A DNA stretch of 64,000 bases from Blastomonas sp. SL216 (GCA_026625625.1 CP113055.1:1552501-1616500), one strand, 5' to 3'. Positions 8,668 to 17,574 are shown, counted from the stretch's first letter. Numbers and translations: made by a program. Notes: generated by a model from the sequence alone, not told the origin.

Positions 8668-9068
8668 TGCCGCTGTCGATGACCAAGATCGCGTTCGGCG
8701 CGACCAGCGTTGGCTCGCTGCGCCAGTGGATCGAGAGCCATGCGCCGCTCGGCGAGGCGCGGCTGACCACGCGCTACCTGCCCAAGCGGCACGAGGAGAT
8801 GGGCGGCGGTTCGCTCTACTGGATTCACAACCGCGCCATTGTCGGCCGCAGCCCGCTGATCGGCTTCATGGACAATGGCCAGGGCCGCATCTGGATCCGC
8901 ATCGAACCGCGCCTGATCGCCGTGCAATCCATCCCCCGCCGCGCGCACCAGGGCTGGCGCTATCTCGAAGCCGCCGACGCGCCTGCCGACCTGGGCGATG
9001 GCGTCAGCGAGGCAGAGGCGATGCCGGCGGAAATGCTGGGCGAACTGGCAAGGCTGGGGCTGGTCTAG
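8667..9068 (+). CDS. DUF1489 family protein, 133 aa
   Basis: A small conserved alphaproteobacterial protein of unknown function. The family pattern is visible as RYLPKRHEEMGGGSLYWIHN, followed by a second conserved stretch around RIWIRIEPRLIAVQ. Length is normal. The ATG overlaps the mgtE stop, giving a two-gene coupled unit. The coupling with mgtE is the only functional hint. REP repeats begin about 40 bases after the stop. Confidence 0.85.
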   Translation: MPLSMTKIAFGATSVGSLRQWIESHAPLGEARLTTRYLPKRHEEMGGGSLYWIHNRAIVGRSPLIGFMDNGQGRIWIRIEPRLIAVQSIPRRAHQGWRYLEAADAPADLGDGVSEAEAMPAEMLGELARLGLV

Positions 9069-9109
9069 GGGGCTAGCGGTTGCCCCTGGGGCAAGCCCCT
9101 CACCCCAGC

Positions 9110-9140
9110 CCGCTCAGCCTGAGCCTGTCGAAGGCCCCGC
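9110..9140 (+). repeat. REP element (family A), solo copy
   Basis: A 31-bp repeat: GCTCAGCCTGAGC (6-bp arms around one base) followed by CTGTCGAAGGCCCCGC. It stands in direct orientation 37 bases before the left end of the GIY-YIG cassette. The same 31-mer occurs, with one or two changes, at 9178, 9526, 22092, 22439, 34411, 34582 and 48181. Confidence 0.9.
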
Positions 9141-9177
9141 GCTGTCGTTGCCAGATTACCCATCCCCGACACCCACC

Positions 9178-9556
9178 CCGCTCAGCCTGAGCTTGTCGAA
9201 GGCCCCGCGATAACGGTAGCGTTTGCGGATGTCCTTCTACGCCTACCTGCTCCGATGCAACGACGGCAGCTACTATGCCGGGCACACCGACGATCTTGAG
9301 CACCGCCTGTCCCAGCACCAACTCGGCACGCTCGGGGGCTACACTGCCAAACGATTGCCCGTCTCGCTGGTCTGGTCTGAGGATTTCGGCTCGCGCGAGG
9401 ATGCTTTCTGGGTCGAGCAACAAATCAAGGGCTGGTCTCGCGCCAAGAAGGAGGCCCTCATTGCCGGCGACTGGGACCTGATTTCTCAACTCGCACAGAA
9501 CAGGACGGCAAGCGGCACCGGCTGTGCGGGGCCTTCGACAGGCTCAGGCTGAGCGG
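9178..9556 (+). mobile_element. REP-bounded GIY-YIG cassette, copy A (379 bp)
   Basis: A 31-bp REP at 9178-9208 and its inverted partner at 9526-9556 enclose exactly one gene. Between the left REP and the ATG are 20 bases. The gene's stop lies inside the right REP, 4 bases from the outer end. The second cassette at 22092-22469 has the same architecture and almost the same length. This matches a small mobile or mobilised unit with a cognate nuclease; transposition itself is inferred and no target-site duplication was identified. Confidence 0.6.
9229..9552 (+). CDS. GIY-YIG endonuclease domain protein, intact catalytic site
   Basis: A 107-residue single-domain GIY-YIG protein (UPF0213/YhbQ type). 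FYAYLLRCNDGSYYAGHTDD holds the YAY...YAG version of the signature, LEHR gives the conserved arginine, and VEQQIKGWSRAKKEALI carries the expected catalytic glutamate (Glu63). The C-terminal CAGPSTGSG is encoded by the REP repeat. The ATG at 9229 has no strong ribosome binding site; GTTTGCGG precedes it. It is about 74% identical, without gaps, to the copy at 22096. The role is unknown; nicking or cleaving REP hairpins is a plausible guess. Confidence 0.88.
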   Translation: MSFYAYLLRCNDGSYYAGHTDDLEHRLSQHQLGTLGGYTAKRLPVSLVWSEDFGSREDAFWVEQQIKGWSRAKKEALIAGDWDLISQLAQNRTASGTGCAGPSTGSG

Positions 9557-9605
9557 ATGTGGGTGCAGTTTAGGAGACGGCCCACCGCCCCCTCAAACCA
9601 GCCCC

Positions 9606-10271
9606 TCAGGCCAGCGCCTTTTCGCGCACCTTGCGGATCACGTTGACGAAGGTCTCCGCTTCCTGTGCGCCGGGGACGAGATATTTGCCGTCGAAGATGA
9701 TCGCGGGCACGCCGCTGATGCCCTGTTCGATCCAGTGGTCGAGATGCGCGCGCACGGCGGCCTCGTTGTCCGGATCGTTGAGCACCGCGCGGCCCTCGTC
9801 GGCGTCCAGCCCGGCATCGGCGACGATCGAGAGCAGCACCTCCTCGTCGCTGACATCGCGATTGTCCTGGAAATAGGCCGCGAACAGCGCCAGCTTCAGC
9901 CGGGTCTGCGCCGCGCTGTCATAGGCCTCGCCCGCCCAGGTCAGCAGCTGGTGCGCCTTGAACGTGTTGTAGATGCGCATGTCCGGCCCGTAGTGAAAGC
10001 CGAAGCCCAGCCGGTCGCCCAGATCGGTCAGCCGTTGGCGATTGCTCGCGCTCTGCTGCGGGGTTGCGCCATATTTGCGCGCGACATGCTCCGAAATCGC
10101 CTCGCCCTCAGGCACCATCTGGGGGTTCAGCTCGAACGGATGCCAGGTGATCTCGGCCTCGACATCATCGCCGACAATGTCGAGCGCCTTTTCGAGCTGC
10201 TTGTAGCCGATGATGCACCACGGACACACGACGTCCGAGACGATATCGATCTTGAGCCTATGGGCAGTCAT
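9606..10271 (-). CDS. DsbA-family FrnE-like oxidoreductase
   Basis: A 221-residue thioredoxin-fold protein of the DsbA/FrnE group. The active-site motif CPWC is at residues 16-19 and the cis-proline loop is in GISGVPAIIFDGKYLVPG. There is no signal peptide, so it acts in the cytoplasm, unlike true DsbA. FrnE relatives are linked to polyketide maturation or oxidative-stress tolerance in other bacteria, but no such genes are nearby. It is followed on the minus strand by no partner and is preceded, about 80 bases upstream, by the dehydrogenase gene. Confidence 0.9.
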   Translation of the reverse strand: MTAHRLKIDIVSDVVCPWCIIGYKQLEKALDIVGDDVEAEITWHPFELNPQMVPEGEAISEHVARKYGATPQQSASNRQRLTDLGDRLGFGFHYGPDMRIYNTFKAHQLLTWAGEAYDSAAQTRLKLALFAAYFQDNRDVSDEEVLLSIVADAGLDADEGRAVLNDPDNEAAVRAHLDHWIEQGISGVPAIIFDGKYLVPGAQEAETFVNVIRKVREKALA

Positions 10272-10352
10272 CCTCGGTCTCCGAAACTTGCAGCTTGGCC
10301 CCGAAGGCCGAGTGTATCGAACTTTTTGGGGCCTGTCAGCCTGTCCGGACCA

Positions 10353-11222
10353 TCAGCGTGTCGGAACCGGGGTTTCGCCCGAATAGTCGTAGAAGCCGCG
10401 CCTAGTCTTGCGGCCCAGCCAGCCGGCTTCGACATATTTCACCAGCAGCGGCGCGGGGCGGAACTTGGGATCGCCGGTGGTGCTGTGCAGCACCTGGGTG
10501 ATGCTGAGGCACGTGTCGAGCCCGATGAAATCGGCGAGCGTCAGCGGCCCCATCGGGTGATTGAGACCCAGCTGCACCGCCGCATCGATATCCTCGATCG
10601 TCGCGACGCCCTCGCCCAGCGCAAAACAGGCTTCGTTCAGCATCGGCAGCAGGATGCGGTTGACGATGAAGCCCGGCGCGTCATTGGCCTGCACCACGCG
10701 CTTGCCGATCCGCTGCGCATAGGCGCGGACGAACTCCACCGTGGCGTCCGATGTCGCCAGGCCCCGGATCAGCTCGATCAGGCCCATCACCGGCACCGGG
10801 TTGAAGAAATGCACGCCGACAAAGCGCGATGCATCGGGGCTGGCGGCGGCCATGCGGGTGATCGGGATAGACGAGGTGTTGCTCGCCAGGATCGCTTGCG
10901 GGGCCAGCACCTTGCCGACATTCTCGAAGATCGCGCGCTTGATGTCCTCGCGCTCGGTCGCCGCCTCGATGATCAGGCCTGCCTCGGCCATGGCAGCATA
11001 GTCGCCGACCGGCTGGATGCGGCCCAGCGTGGCTTCGGCATCGGCGGCATCGAGCTTGCCCTTGTCGACCGCACGGGCCAGCTGCTTGCCGATTCCCGCC
11101 TTGCCCTTTTCCGCCAGTTCGACCGACACGTCGGAAAGAAACACGTGGATACCCGCCTGCGCGCTGACCTGCGCGATGCCTGCGCCCATCTGGCCTGCAC
11201 CGATGACTGCCAATTTATCCAT
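10353..11222 (-). CDS. 3-hydroxybutyryl-CoA dehydrogenase
   Basis: A 289-residue NAD(P)-dependent 3-hydroxyacyl-CoA dehydrogenase. The Rossmann loop is [13 protein letters not shown] near the start. [12 protein letters not shown] and [17 protein letters not shown] contain the conserved catalytic His-Glu area. [19 protein letters not shown] begins the helical C-domain. The length matches the short single-function enzyme of butyrate/polyhydroxybutyrate or fatty-acid metabolism rather than FadB. I chose the ATG at 11222 because it opens directly into the Rossmann fold. Confidence 0.94.
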   Translation of the reverse strand: MDKLAVIGAGQMGAGIAQVSAQAGIHVFLSDVSVELAEKGKAGIGKQLARAVDKGKLDAADAEATLGRIQPVGDYAAMAEAGLIIEAATEREDIKRAIFENVGKVLAPQAILASNTSSIPITRMAAASPDASRFVGVHFFNPVPVMGLIELIRGLATSDATVEFVRAYAQRIGKRVVQANDAPGFIVNRILLPMLNEACFALGEGVATIEDIDAAVQLGLNHPMGPLTLADFIGLDTCLSITQVLHSTTGDPKFRPAPLLVKYVEAGWLGRKTRRGFYDYSGETPVPTR

Positions 11223-11309
11223 GATGTGCCTCTTTCTGCTGATGCCGGAATCGGATAGGCCCGGCGCATAACCCAAGACCTCGAGTCTGGCTAGGAGCGA
11301 AAATCCGCG

Positions 11310-12368
11310 ATGTTCAGCCCGTTTCTGTTGCTTGCCGCCGCCGCCACGGCCCCCGTCCCCGCCACCGCCCAGGGCCCCGTTCCGGGCGAGGTGAAGATCT
11401 TCAAGGACTGGTATGTCGCCTGCGACAATGTCTGGTCGTGCGATGCGGGAACGCTCTCCGACGATGGCAGCGAGATCTTCACCGCGCAGGTCGTGCGCAT
11501 CCGGCGCGAGGGTGGTCCCAATGCCCGCTTCAGCATCGAGCTGGTCCCGCAGGAAGAACAGGCCAAGGGCCCGGCGAGCCTGGTGATCGATGGCGCCAAG
11601 CCGCTGACCGGCATGCAGGACAGCGATGGCGACACCTGGCTGGACGAGGAGCGGTCGATGGGAATCGCGCGTGGCCTTGCCAATGGCACCAGCGCCAAGG
11701 TCGTGCTGTCGGACGGGTCGGCCATCCCGATCTCGCTGGCCGGTTCGTCGGCGGCGATGCGCTACATAGACGCCATTCAGCAGCGCGCCGGCACCAGCGG
11801 CGCCATCGTCGCGACCGGCCCCAAGCCCGACACCGCGCTTCCCCCCGCCATGCCGCAACTGACGGCGCGCGCCGCGACCAGCCTGATCGAGCTGCCCGAC
11901 CTGAAGGCCTATCCCAAGGTGATCGCCGATACCGGCTGCGAATTCCGCATGGAAGGCGCGCAGGACAGCGTCGAATCGCTCGGCCAGCGCAATGGCAAGG
12001 ACATGGCGCTGGTGCTGATCGCCTGCGATTCGGGCGCGTATAATTTCGGGTCGGTGGTGATGATCGCCGAACGGCCGATGGAGGACCCGAACGCCCGCTG
12101 GACCTTCCGCAAGGCAAAGTTCGAAACGCCCACCGGCTGGGGCGACGAGGAGCAGGTGGCGCAGGTGGTCAACGCCAGCTTCGATCCCGCAACCGGCATC
12201 CTGTCCGAATTTGCCAAGGGCCGCGGTCCGGGCGATTGCGGCACCTCGAACAATTTCGCCTGGGATGGCGAGCAGTTCCGCCTCGCCGAGCAGCATTTTA
12301 TGGACGAATGCCGCGGTGCATGGGACTGGCCGCGCGTCTGGGTGGCGGAAGTTTCGCTGGTCAAATAG
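11310..12368 (+). CDS. DUF1176 family periplasmic protein
   Basis: A 352-residue protein with a short hydrophobic signal ([18 protein letters not shown]). The DUF1176 pattern follows: [18 protein letters not shown] near the start and [18 protein letters not shown] in the middle, with paired cysteines suggesting periplasmic disulfides. It ends 7 bases from the convergent acetyltransferase gene. Function unknown; length agrees with the family. Confidence 0.86.
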   Translation: MFSPFLLLAAAATAPVPATAQGPVPGEVKIFKDWYVACDNVWSCDAGTLSDDGSEIFTAQVVRIRREGGPNARFSIELVPQEEQAKGPASLVIDGAKPLTGMQDSDGDTWLDEERSMGIARGLANGTSAKVVLSDGSAIPISLAGSSAAMRYIDAIQQRAGTSGAIVATGPKPDTALPPAMPQLTARAATSLIELPDLKAYPKVIADTGCEFRMEGAQDSVESLGQRNGKDMALVLIACDSGAYNFGSVVMIAERPMEDPNARWTFRKAKFETPTGWGDEEQVAQVVNASFDPATGILSEFAKGRGPGDCGTSNNFAWDGEQFRLAEQHFMDECRGAWDWPRVWVAEVSLVK

Positions 12369-12375
12369 TGCGCGT

Positions 12376-12843
12376 TCAGAGCGTGCGCGTCATGCACATG
12401 CTGAACGGGTCTTCGGTATAATCGCCAAAGGGCGGGCATTCGGCAAAGCCGTGCTTGCGATAGAGCGCATGTGCCGCGTGGAACGGCTCGGGCCGCCCGG
12501 TCTCCAGGCTCAGCCGCGTCATGCCGCGTGCCTGTGCCTCGGCGATCAGGTGCAGCAGCATCGCCTCGCCCAGCCCGCGCCGCAGGAAGGCGGGGTCGGT
12601 GCGCATCGATTTCAATTCGCCATGCTGAGCGTCGATCTGCTTGAGCGCGCCGCAGGCGGCCAGCTGTCCATCGACGCGCAGCGCATAAAAGGTCACATCG
12701 GGCGCGCGCAGCCGTTCGACGGGAAAGGCATGGACCGAACAGATCGGCGAATGCTGCACCATCTGGTCGAGATGAAAGCGCAGCAGCGCGACGATATCCG
12801 CGCCGCTGAGGTCGTCTTCCGCAATCGTGATCGTCTGCTGCAT
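12376..12843 (-). CDS. GNAT family N-acetyltransferase
   Basis: A 155-residue acetyl-CoA-dependent acetyltransferase. The pyrophosphate-binding loop is RRGLGEAML (motif A) within [35 protein letters not shown] supplies the preceding strand, and [17 protein letters not shown] is the usual C-terminal motif B. The order and spacing fit the PhnO-like small GNATs. The substrate cannot be inferred. It is convergent with the DUF1176 gene. Confidence 0.9.
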   Translation of the reverse strand: MQQTITIAEDDLSGADIVALLRFHLDQMVQHSPICSVHAFPVERLRAPDVTFYALRVDGQLAACGALKQIDAQHGELKSMRTDPAFLRRGLGEAMLLHLIAEAQARGMTRLSLETGRPEPFHAAHALYRKHGFAECPPFGDYTEDPFSMCMTRTL

Positions 12844-12982
12844 GCCCTTGCCCCCGGGAACCTTTTCTCACCACCGGACATTGCGATGGAAGCGGCGCGC
12901 GATCCACACAAAGTTTGCGTGGCACAATAAACCCGCCTAATCGCCGCACCCATATTTCCCGCCTGATCCGGAGCCTGTTCCC

Positions 12983-14032
12983 ATGTCGCACCCCTCGCCC
13001 GACAGCACCAGCCAAAGCAGCTGGTCCCTGGTCATCCATGGCGGATCGGGGCAGTTCGAGCGTGGCCGCATCAGCGCCGAAACCGATGCCGGTGCACGCG
13101 CCGGGCTGGATCGGGCGCTTGCCGCCGGGTCGGACGTGCTCAGCGCGGGCGGCAGCGCCATCGACGCGGTGCAGGCGGCGATCCTGGTGCTGGAGGACGA
13201 CCCGCATTTCAACGCCGGGCACGGATCGGTCTATACCTATGAGGGCAAGATCGAACTCGACGCGGCGGTGATGGACGGCACCCATCGCGCCGCCGGAGCG
13301 ATTGCGCGCGCGCACCACACAAAGAACCCGATCCTGCTTGCGCGCAAGGTGATGGAAGACAGCCCGCACGTGATGCTCTCGGGCGAAGGCGCGGACCGCT
13401 TCTCGGCGGAATCGGGACTCACCCAGGTGGAGAACGATTATTTCGGCACGCCCGAACGGCTGCGCCAGCTCGAGGAGATGAAGGCGAAGACCAGCGGCTG
13501 GTTCGATATCGACATGAAATACGGCACCGTAGGCGCGGTGGCGCGCGATGCGCACGGTCATGTTGCCGCAGGCACCTCGACCGGGGGCCTCACCGGCAAG
13601 CGCTATGGCCGGATCGGCGATTCGCCGCTGATCGGCGCGGGCACCTATGCGGACGACCGGTCGTGCGCGGTTTCTGCCACCGGCGCGGGCGAATTTTTCA
13701 TCCGCGTCGGCGTGGCGCATGAAATCTGCACCCGCATCCGCATGAAGGCCGAGGCGCGTGCCGAGTTCCTGGCGCACGAGGCCGAACGGAGCGGCGCGGC
13801 GCTCGACGAGGCGGCGCGCACCAGGCTGCTCGCCACCGCGCTATCGGCGGACGAGGTGCAGGAGATCGTCGACGCCGTGATGGCCGAAATGGTCGATCTG
13901 GGCGGCACCGGCGGTATCATCTACCTCACGCCCTGGGGCCATCAGGGCTATGCTTTCCGCACGCCCGGCATGTATCGTGGCATGGCCAGCAGCGACGGCG
14001 CGCGCAGCGTCGCGATCTATGGCGACGAATGA
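12983..14032 (+). CDS. Isoaspartyl peptidase / type III L-asparaginase
   Basis: A 349-residue Ntn-hydrolase of the plant-type asparaginase family. IHGGSG and FNAGHGSVYT mark the alpha-subunit. Autocleavage should fall before Thr182 in GTVGAVARD, making Thr182 the nucleophile. STGGLTGKRYGRIGDSPLIG carries the substrate-binding residues. There is no clear signal peptide, so cytoplasmic processing is likely. It removes isoaspartyl dipeptides or hydrolyses asparagine. The TPP-enzyme gene follows after 26 bases on the same strand. Confidence 0.94.
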   Translation: MSHPSPDSTSQSSWSLVIHGGSGQFERGRISAETDAGARAGLDRALAAGSDVLSAGGSAIDAVQAAILVLEDDPHFNAGHGSVYTYEGKIELDAAVMDGTHRAAGAIARAHHTKNPILLARKVMEDSPHVMLSGEGADRFSAESGLTQVENDYFGTPERLRQLEEMKAKTSGWFDIDMKYGTVGAVARDAHGHVAAGTSTGGLTGKRYGRIGDSPLIGAGTYADDRSCAVSATGAGEFFIRVGVAHEICTRIRMKAEARAEFLAHEAERSGAALDEAARTRLLATALSADEVQEIVDAVMAEMVDLGGTGGIIYLTPWGHQGYAFRTPGMYRGMASSDGARSVAIYGDE

Positions 14033-14058
14033 GCAACGATTAAAAGGCGAGGAACCTC

Positions 14059-15720
14059 ATGACCGGCATTTCCCCCCGCACCGGCGGGCGCATTCTGGTG
14101 GACCAGCTCGTGGCGCAGGGCTGCGACCGCATCTTCACCGTGCCGGGCGAGAGCTTCCTGGCGGTGCTCGATGCGCTGCATGACGTGCCTGAGATCGACA
14201 CCGTGGTGTGCCGTCAGGAAGGCGGCGTTACCTTCATGGCGTGCGCCGATGGTGCGATGACCGGACGGCCCGGCATCGCCTTCGTCACGCGCGGCCCTGG
14301 CGCTACCAACGCCAGCATCGGCGTGCACGTGGCCATGCAGGACAGCAAGCCGATGATCCTGTTCATCGGCGATGTCGATCGCGGCATGCGCGACCGCGAG
14401 GGCTTTCAGGAGGTCGACTTCCAGGCGATGTTCGCCCCCTTGTGCAAATGGGCAGCGCGGATCGACGATGCGGCACGCATCCCCGAATATGTCGCGCGCG
14501 CCTATTCGGTCGCGATCTCGGGCAGGCCCGGCCCGGTGGTGCTGGCCCTGCCCGAGGACATGCTGAAGGACGTGGTCGAGGCCATGGACCGCCCGCGCGT
14601 CACCCGCCCTGCCCAGCCGGTCTGCCCCAATGGCTTTGCCGTGATGATGGAGATGCTCGGGCAAGCCAAGGCCCCGATCGCGATCATTGGCGGCGCGGAC
14701 TGGAGCCCGTCGGCGCGTCTCAATTTCCAGATATTTGCCGAGCGGATCGGGCTTCCGGTAGCCTGCGCCTTCCGCCAGCAGGATGCGTTCGACAATGCAT
14801 CACCGGTCTGGGCGGGCAATCTGGGCTATGGACCCAACCCGAAGCTGGTCGCGCGGGTCAAGTCCGCCGACCTGATCCTGGCGGTCGGCGCGCGATTGGG
14901 AGAGGCGACCACCGATGGCTATACGCTGGTGACGCCCGAGCATCCCGGTCAGACGCTGGTGCATGTCCATCCCGACCCCAATGAACTGGGCCGCGTCTAT
15001 CGCACCGACCTGCCCTTGTGCGCGGACATGGACGAATTTGCCGAATCCGCTGCCTTGTGGGACGAGGATGCGGTGCATTTTGACAGCGGGGCAGAGGCGC
15101 ATGCCGAATGGCTCGCCTTTTCCGATCCTCAGCCGACCGGCGCAACGCTCGATCTGGGCCAGTGCGTCAAGGCGATGCGCGCTGCGATGCCCGCCGATAC
15201 CGTGATCTGCAACGGCGCGGGCAATTTCTCCGGCTGGTGGCACCGCTATTGGCCATATGGCGAAAAGCCCTCGCAGCTCGCCCCGACCGCAGGGGCCATG
15301 GGCTATGGCGTTCCTGCGGCGGTTGCCGCCGCGCTCAGGCTCAAGCATCGCAAGGTCGTGGCCTTGGCCGGCGATGGCGATTTCCTGATGAACGGGCAGG
15401 AACTGGCAACCGCCGTGCAATATGGCGCGGACCTGCTGGTGATCGTGATCGACAACGGCGCCTATGGCACCATCCGCATGCACCAGGAGCGCGAATATCC
15501 TGCGCGGCTTTCCGCCACGACGCTGCACAACCCGGATTTCGCGGCGCTTGCGCGGGCTTATGGCGGCTGGGCGGCGACGGTCGAACGCACCGACGAATTT
15601 GCGCCCGCGCTGGCCGATGCTCTCGCGCAACCGGGGCTGAAGCTGCTGCACCTCAAGACCGAGATCGAGAATATCGCCGCGAGTGGCGCAACGGTGTCGG
15701 GGCTTCGGGGTCGCGCATAA
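14059..15720 (+). CDS. Thiamine-pyrophosphate-dependent enzyme (acetolactate synthase-like)
   Basis: A 553-residue ThDP enzyme with the three usual domains. The catalytic glutamate is Glu54 in VVCRQEGG. The central domain is around residues 190-330. The TPP/Mg2+ motif begins at AGDGDFLMNGQE (about residue 437) and runs to VIDNGAYGTI. A ribosome binding site (AAGGCGAGGA) precedes the ATG. No IlvN-type small subunit is adjacent, and several ALS positions differ, so it may be a decarboxylase or other ALS-like enzyme rather than the biosynthetic acetolactate synthase. It probably shares a transcript with the asparaginase gene. Confidence 0.9.
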   Translation: MTGISPRTGGRILVDQLVAQGCDRIFTVPGESFLAVLDALHDVPEIDTVVCRQEGGVTFMACADGAMTGRPGIAFVTRGPGATNASIGVHVAMQDSKPMILFIGDVDRGMRDREGFQEVDFQAMFAPLCKWAARIDDAARIPEYVARAYSVAISGRPGPVVLALPEDMLKDVVEAMDRPRVTRPAQPVCPNGFAVMMEMLGQAKAPIAIIGGADWSPSARLNFQIFAERIGLPVACAFRQQDAFDNASPVWAGNLGYGPNPKLVARVKSADLILAVGARLGEATTDGYTLVTPEHPGQTLVHVHPDPNELGRVYRTDLPLCADMDEFAESAALWDEDAVHFDSGAEAHAEWLAFSDPQPTGATLDLGQCVKAMRAAMPADTVICNGAGNFSGWWHRYWPYGEKPSQLAPTAGAMGYGVPAAVAAALRLKHRKVVALAGDGDFLMNGQELATAVQYGADLLVIVIDNGAYGTIRMHQEREYPARLSATTLHNPDFAALARAYGGWAATVERTDEFAPALADALAQPGLKLLHLKTEIENIAASGATVSGLRGRA

Positions 15721-15748
15721 AAAAGCCTTCTCCCTCGATGGGAGAAGG
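15717..15748 (-). terminator. Minus-strand intrinsic terminator
   Basis: A perfect 9-bp stem CCTTCTCCC / GGGAGAAGG (15726-15748) is followed on the minus strand by G, C and six T. The T tract overlaps the stop codon of the TPP-enzyme gene. It would end transcripts from the CsbD gene. Confidence 0.6.
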
Positions 15749-15895
15749 TTACGAAGCCTTGCCAGCTTGCTGGCTAGGCGCAGTTGGATGAGGGTGATGC
15801 GCGCAACATGAGCGCAGTTTCACCCTCACCCAGCTTCGGCTAATTCGCTACGCTCATAAGCCTTCGCAGCCCTCCCCCATCAAGGGGGAGGGATA
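15726..15895. repeat. Composite intergenic repeat (family B)
   Basis: A gene-free stretch made of inverted CTTCTCCC/GGGAGAAG and CCCTCCCCC/GGGGGAGGG hairpins around the block AAGCCTTGCCAGCTTGCTGG followed by CTAGGCG. Nearly the same block sits at 31740-31765 and a reverse-like fragment near 49880. It appears to be dispersed non-coding repeat DNA. Confidence 0.6.
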
Positions 15896-15901
15896 ACTGC
15901 A

Positions 15902-16084
15902 TCAGATCTTGTCGCCGAACGCGCCCTTGACGTCGCCGCTCAGCTTCTGGGTCTTGCCCTTGAGCTGCTGCGCTTCGCCTTCGGCTTCGAGTTCGGGATT
16001 GTTGGTCGCAGCACCGATGCCTTCCTTGACCTTACCGGCCAGGTCGTTGGCAACGCCTGCGGCCTTGTCCTTGAATTCACCCAT
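15902..16084 (-). CDS. CsbD family stress protein, 60 aa
   Basis: A very small, hydrophilic, Lys/Glu-rich protein. The CsbD signature is present almost in full: GEFKDKAAGVANDLAGKVKE followed by GIGAATNNPELEAEGEAQQL, then KGKTQKLSGDVKG. Family members are general-stress proteins in many bacteria (sigma-B controlled in Bacillus; EcfG control would be the alphaproteobacterial counterpart, but I could not confirm a promoter). I chose the ATG at 16084 since earlier in-frame sequence is unrelated. Confidence 0.92.
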   Translation of the reverse strand: MGEFKDKAAGVANDLAGKVKEGIGAATNNPELEAEGEAQQLKGKTQKLSGDVKGAFGDKI

Positions 16085-16134
16085 GTTTCTGCTCCTTCTG
16101 TCTGGCGGGGCCGTGTGCCCCGCTTCGAGACAGA

Positions 16135-16563
16135 TTACGCAGTGCTGGCAGGCGCGTTCCCTGCGAGCATCAGAATATGCGCCCATTCGTCGGGAGCGAT
16201 CGGTGCGACCGAGAGCCGCGTCTGGCGCAGCATCGCCATTCCGGCGAGCGCGTCCTGCGCCTTCATCACCTGCAGCGATACCGCCCGCCTCAGCGGTTCG
16301 ACCGGCTTCACCTTGACCGCCACCCAGCGTCCGCTGTCATCCTTGGGGTCGGCAAAGGCGGTCTGGCTGACGCGCATGATCCCGACCGCCTCCAGCCCGG
16401 TGCGCGAATGATAGAACAGCGCCAGATCGCCCTCGCGCATCGCCTTGAGGTTGTTCGACGCCTGCGCATTGCGCACCCCGTCCCATGTGCCTTCGCCATC
16501 GCGCACCAGATCGTGCCAGCCATATTCTTCGGGTTCGGACTTCATCAGCCAATATTGGGTCAT
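16135..16563 (-). CDS. EVE domain protein
   Basis: A 142-residue single EVE domain (thymocyte nuclear protein 1-like), a PUA-related fold that reads modified nucleobases in other systems. The start MTQYWLMKSEPEEYGWHDL and WDGVRNAQASNNLKAM plus GDLALFYHS are diagnostic. I used the ATG at 16563, where family homology starts. It lies 73 bases from the divergent 2OG oxygenase. EVE proteins sometimes accompany restriction systems, but none is present. Confidence 0.93.
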   Translation of the reverse strand: MTQYWLMKSEPEEYGWHDLVRDGEGTWDGVRNAQASNNLKAMREGDLALFYHSRTGLEAVGIMRVSQTAFADPKDDSGRWVAVKVKPVEPLRRAVSLQVMKAQDALAGMAMLRQTRLSVAPIAPDEWAHILMLAGNAPASTA

Positions 16564-16635
16564 GATTTTTCCTGCCAGCATGCCTAGATGGGCGCATCGC
16601 TCGATATTCGAGACTCAGCTATTGCGGACCGCATC

Positions 16636-17574
16636 ATGATACAACTGCCCATTCTTTCGCTCACCGACGAACCTGCCGCTCTCGCGCAGAAGCTCGGCGA
16701 CAGTTTTTCGACCTATGGCTTTGCGATGATCAAGGACCATGGCCTCGATCCCGCGCTGGTGCGCCTGGGCTGGGCCAAGACCGAAGAGTTTTTCGCGCTG
16801 CCGACAGAGGAAAAGCGCCGCTATTACGATGCGCAAGCCGGCGGTCAGCGCGGGTACACCCCGTTCGGCACCGAGATTGCCAAGGATGCCAAGGCGCATG
16901 ACCTCAAGGAATTCTGGCATGTCGGGCGCGAGATCGATCCCGCCAGCCCGATCGCGCACACGATGCCCCGGAATGTCTGGCCCGAGCGTCCGGACGGCTT
17001 TCGCGCGACGTTCGACCCGCTGTTCGCCGAGTTCGACCGTGTCGGCAACATCATCCTGTCGCGCATCGCGGTGTATCTGGGCCTGAATGCCGACTGGTTC
17101 GAGCCTGCGGTGCATGAGGGCAATTCGATCCTGCGGCTGCTGCACTATCCGCCGATGGACGCGAGCCAGGGCGCAGAAGGCGCGATCCGCGCCGGCGCGC
17201 ATGAGGATATCAACCTGATCACGCTGCTGCTGGGCGCAGAAGAAGGCGGGCTGGAAATTCTCGCCAAGGATGGCAGCTGGATCGACATGCGCCCGCCCGA
17301 AGGCGCGCTCGTCGTCAATGTCGGCGACATGCTGCAGCGGCTGACCAACCATGTCCTGCCCTCGACCACGCACCGCGTGCGCAATCCTGCGGGCGACCGG
17401 GCGCGCTACAGCCGCTATTCGATGCCCTTCTTCCTGCACCTGCGATCGGATTTCCCGATCCGCACGCTGGAAGGCTGTATCAGCGCCGAGCGGCCCAACC
17501 GCTATCCCGAGCCGATCCTGGCCGACGATTATCTGCATGAGCGGCTGGTCGAGATCGGCCTGGTAAAGGCGTGA
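16636..17574 (+). CDS. 2-oxoglutarate/Fe(II) oxygenase, isopenicillin N synthase family
   Basis: A 312-residue non-haem iron oxygenase. The iron facial triad is His189 and Asp191 (AGAHEDINLITLLL) with His246 (STTHRVRN). The 2OG-binding RxS is at about residue 260 (RYSRYSMPFF). The N-terminal DIOX_N segment includes YGFAMIKDHGLDPALV and GQRGYTPFG. I chose the ATG at 16636 because family homology begins there. The substrate is unknown; relatives act on small metabolites rather than only on beta-lactam precursors. Confidence 0.92.
   Translation: MIQLPILSLTDEPAALAQKLGDSFSTYGFAMIKDHGLDPALVRLGWAKTEEFFALPTEEKRRYYDAQAGGQRGYTPFGTEIAKDAKAHDLKEFWHVGREIDPASPIAHTMPRNVWPERPDGFRATFDPLFAEFDRVGNIILSRIAVYLGLNADWFEPAVHEGNSILRLLHYPPMDASQGAEGAIRAGAHEDINLITLLLGAEEGGLEILAKDGSWIDMRPPEGALVVNVGDMLQRLTNHVLPSTTHRVRNPAGDRARYSRYSMPFFLHLRSDFPIRTLEGCISAERPNRYPEPILADDYLHERLVEIGLVKA

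Noticed and set aside
9110-9208. CRISPR-like direct repeat with spacer
   Set aside because: Only two direct copies with a 37-base gap, and the same repeat is dispersed singly and inverted elsewhere; no cas genes.
14059-15720. Assignment of the TPP enzyme as ilvB (biosynthetic acetolactate synthase)
   Set aside because: No adjacent ilvN or ilvC, and the sequence is only generally ALS-like; a specific name is not justified.
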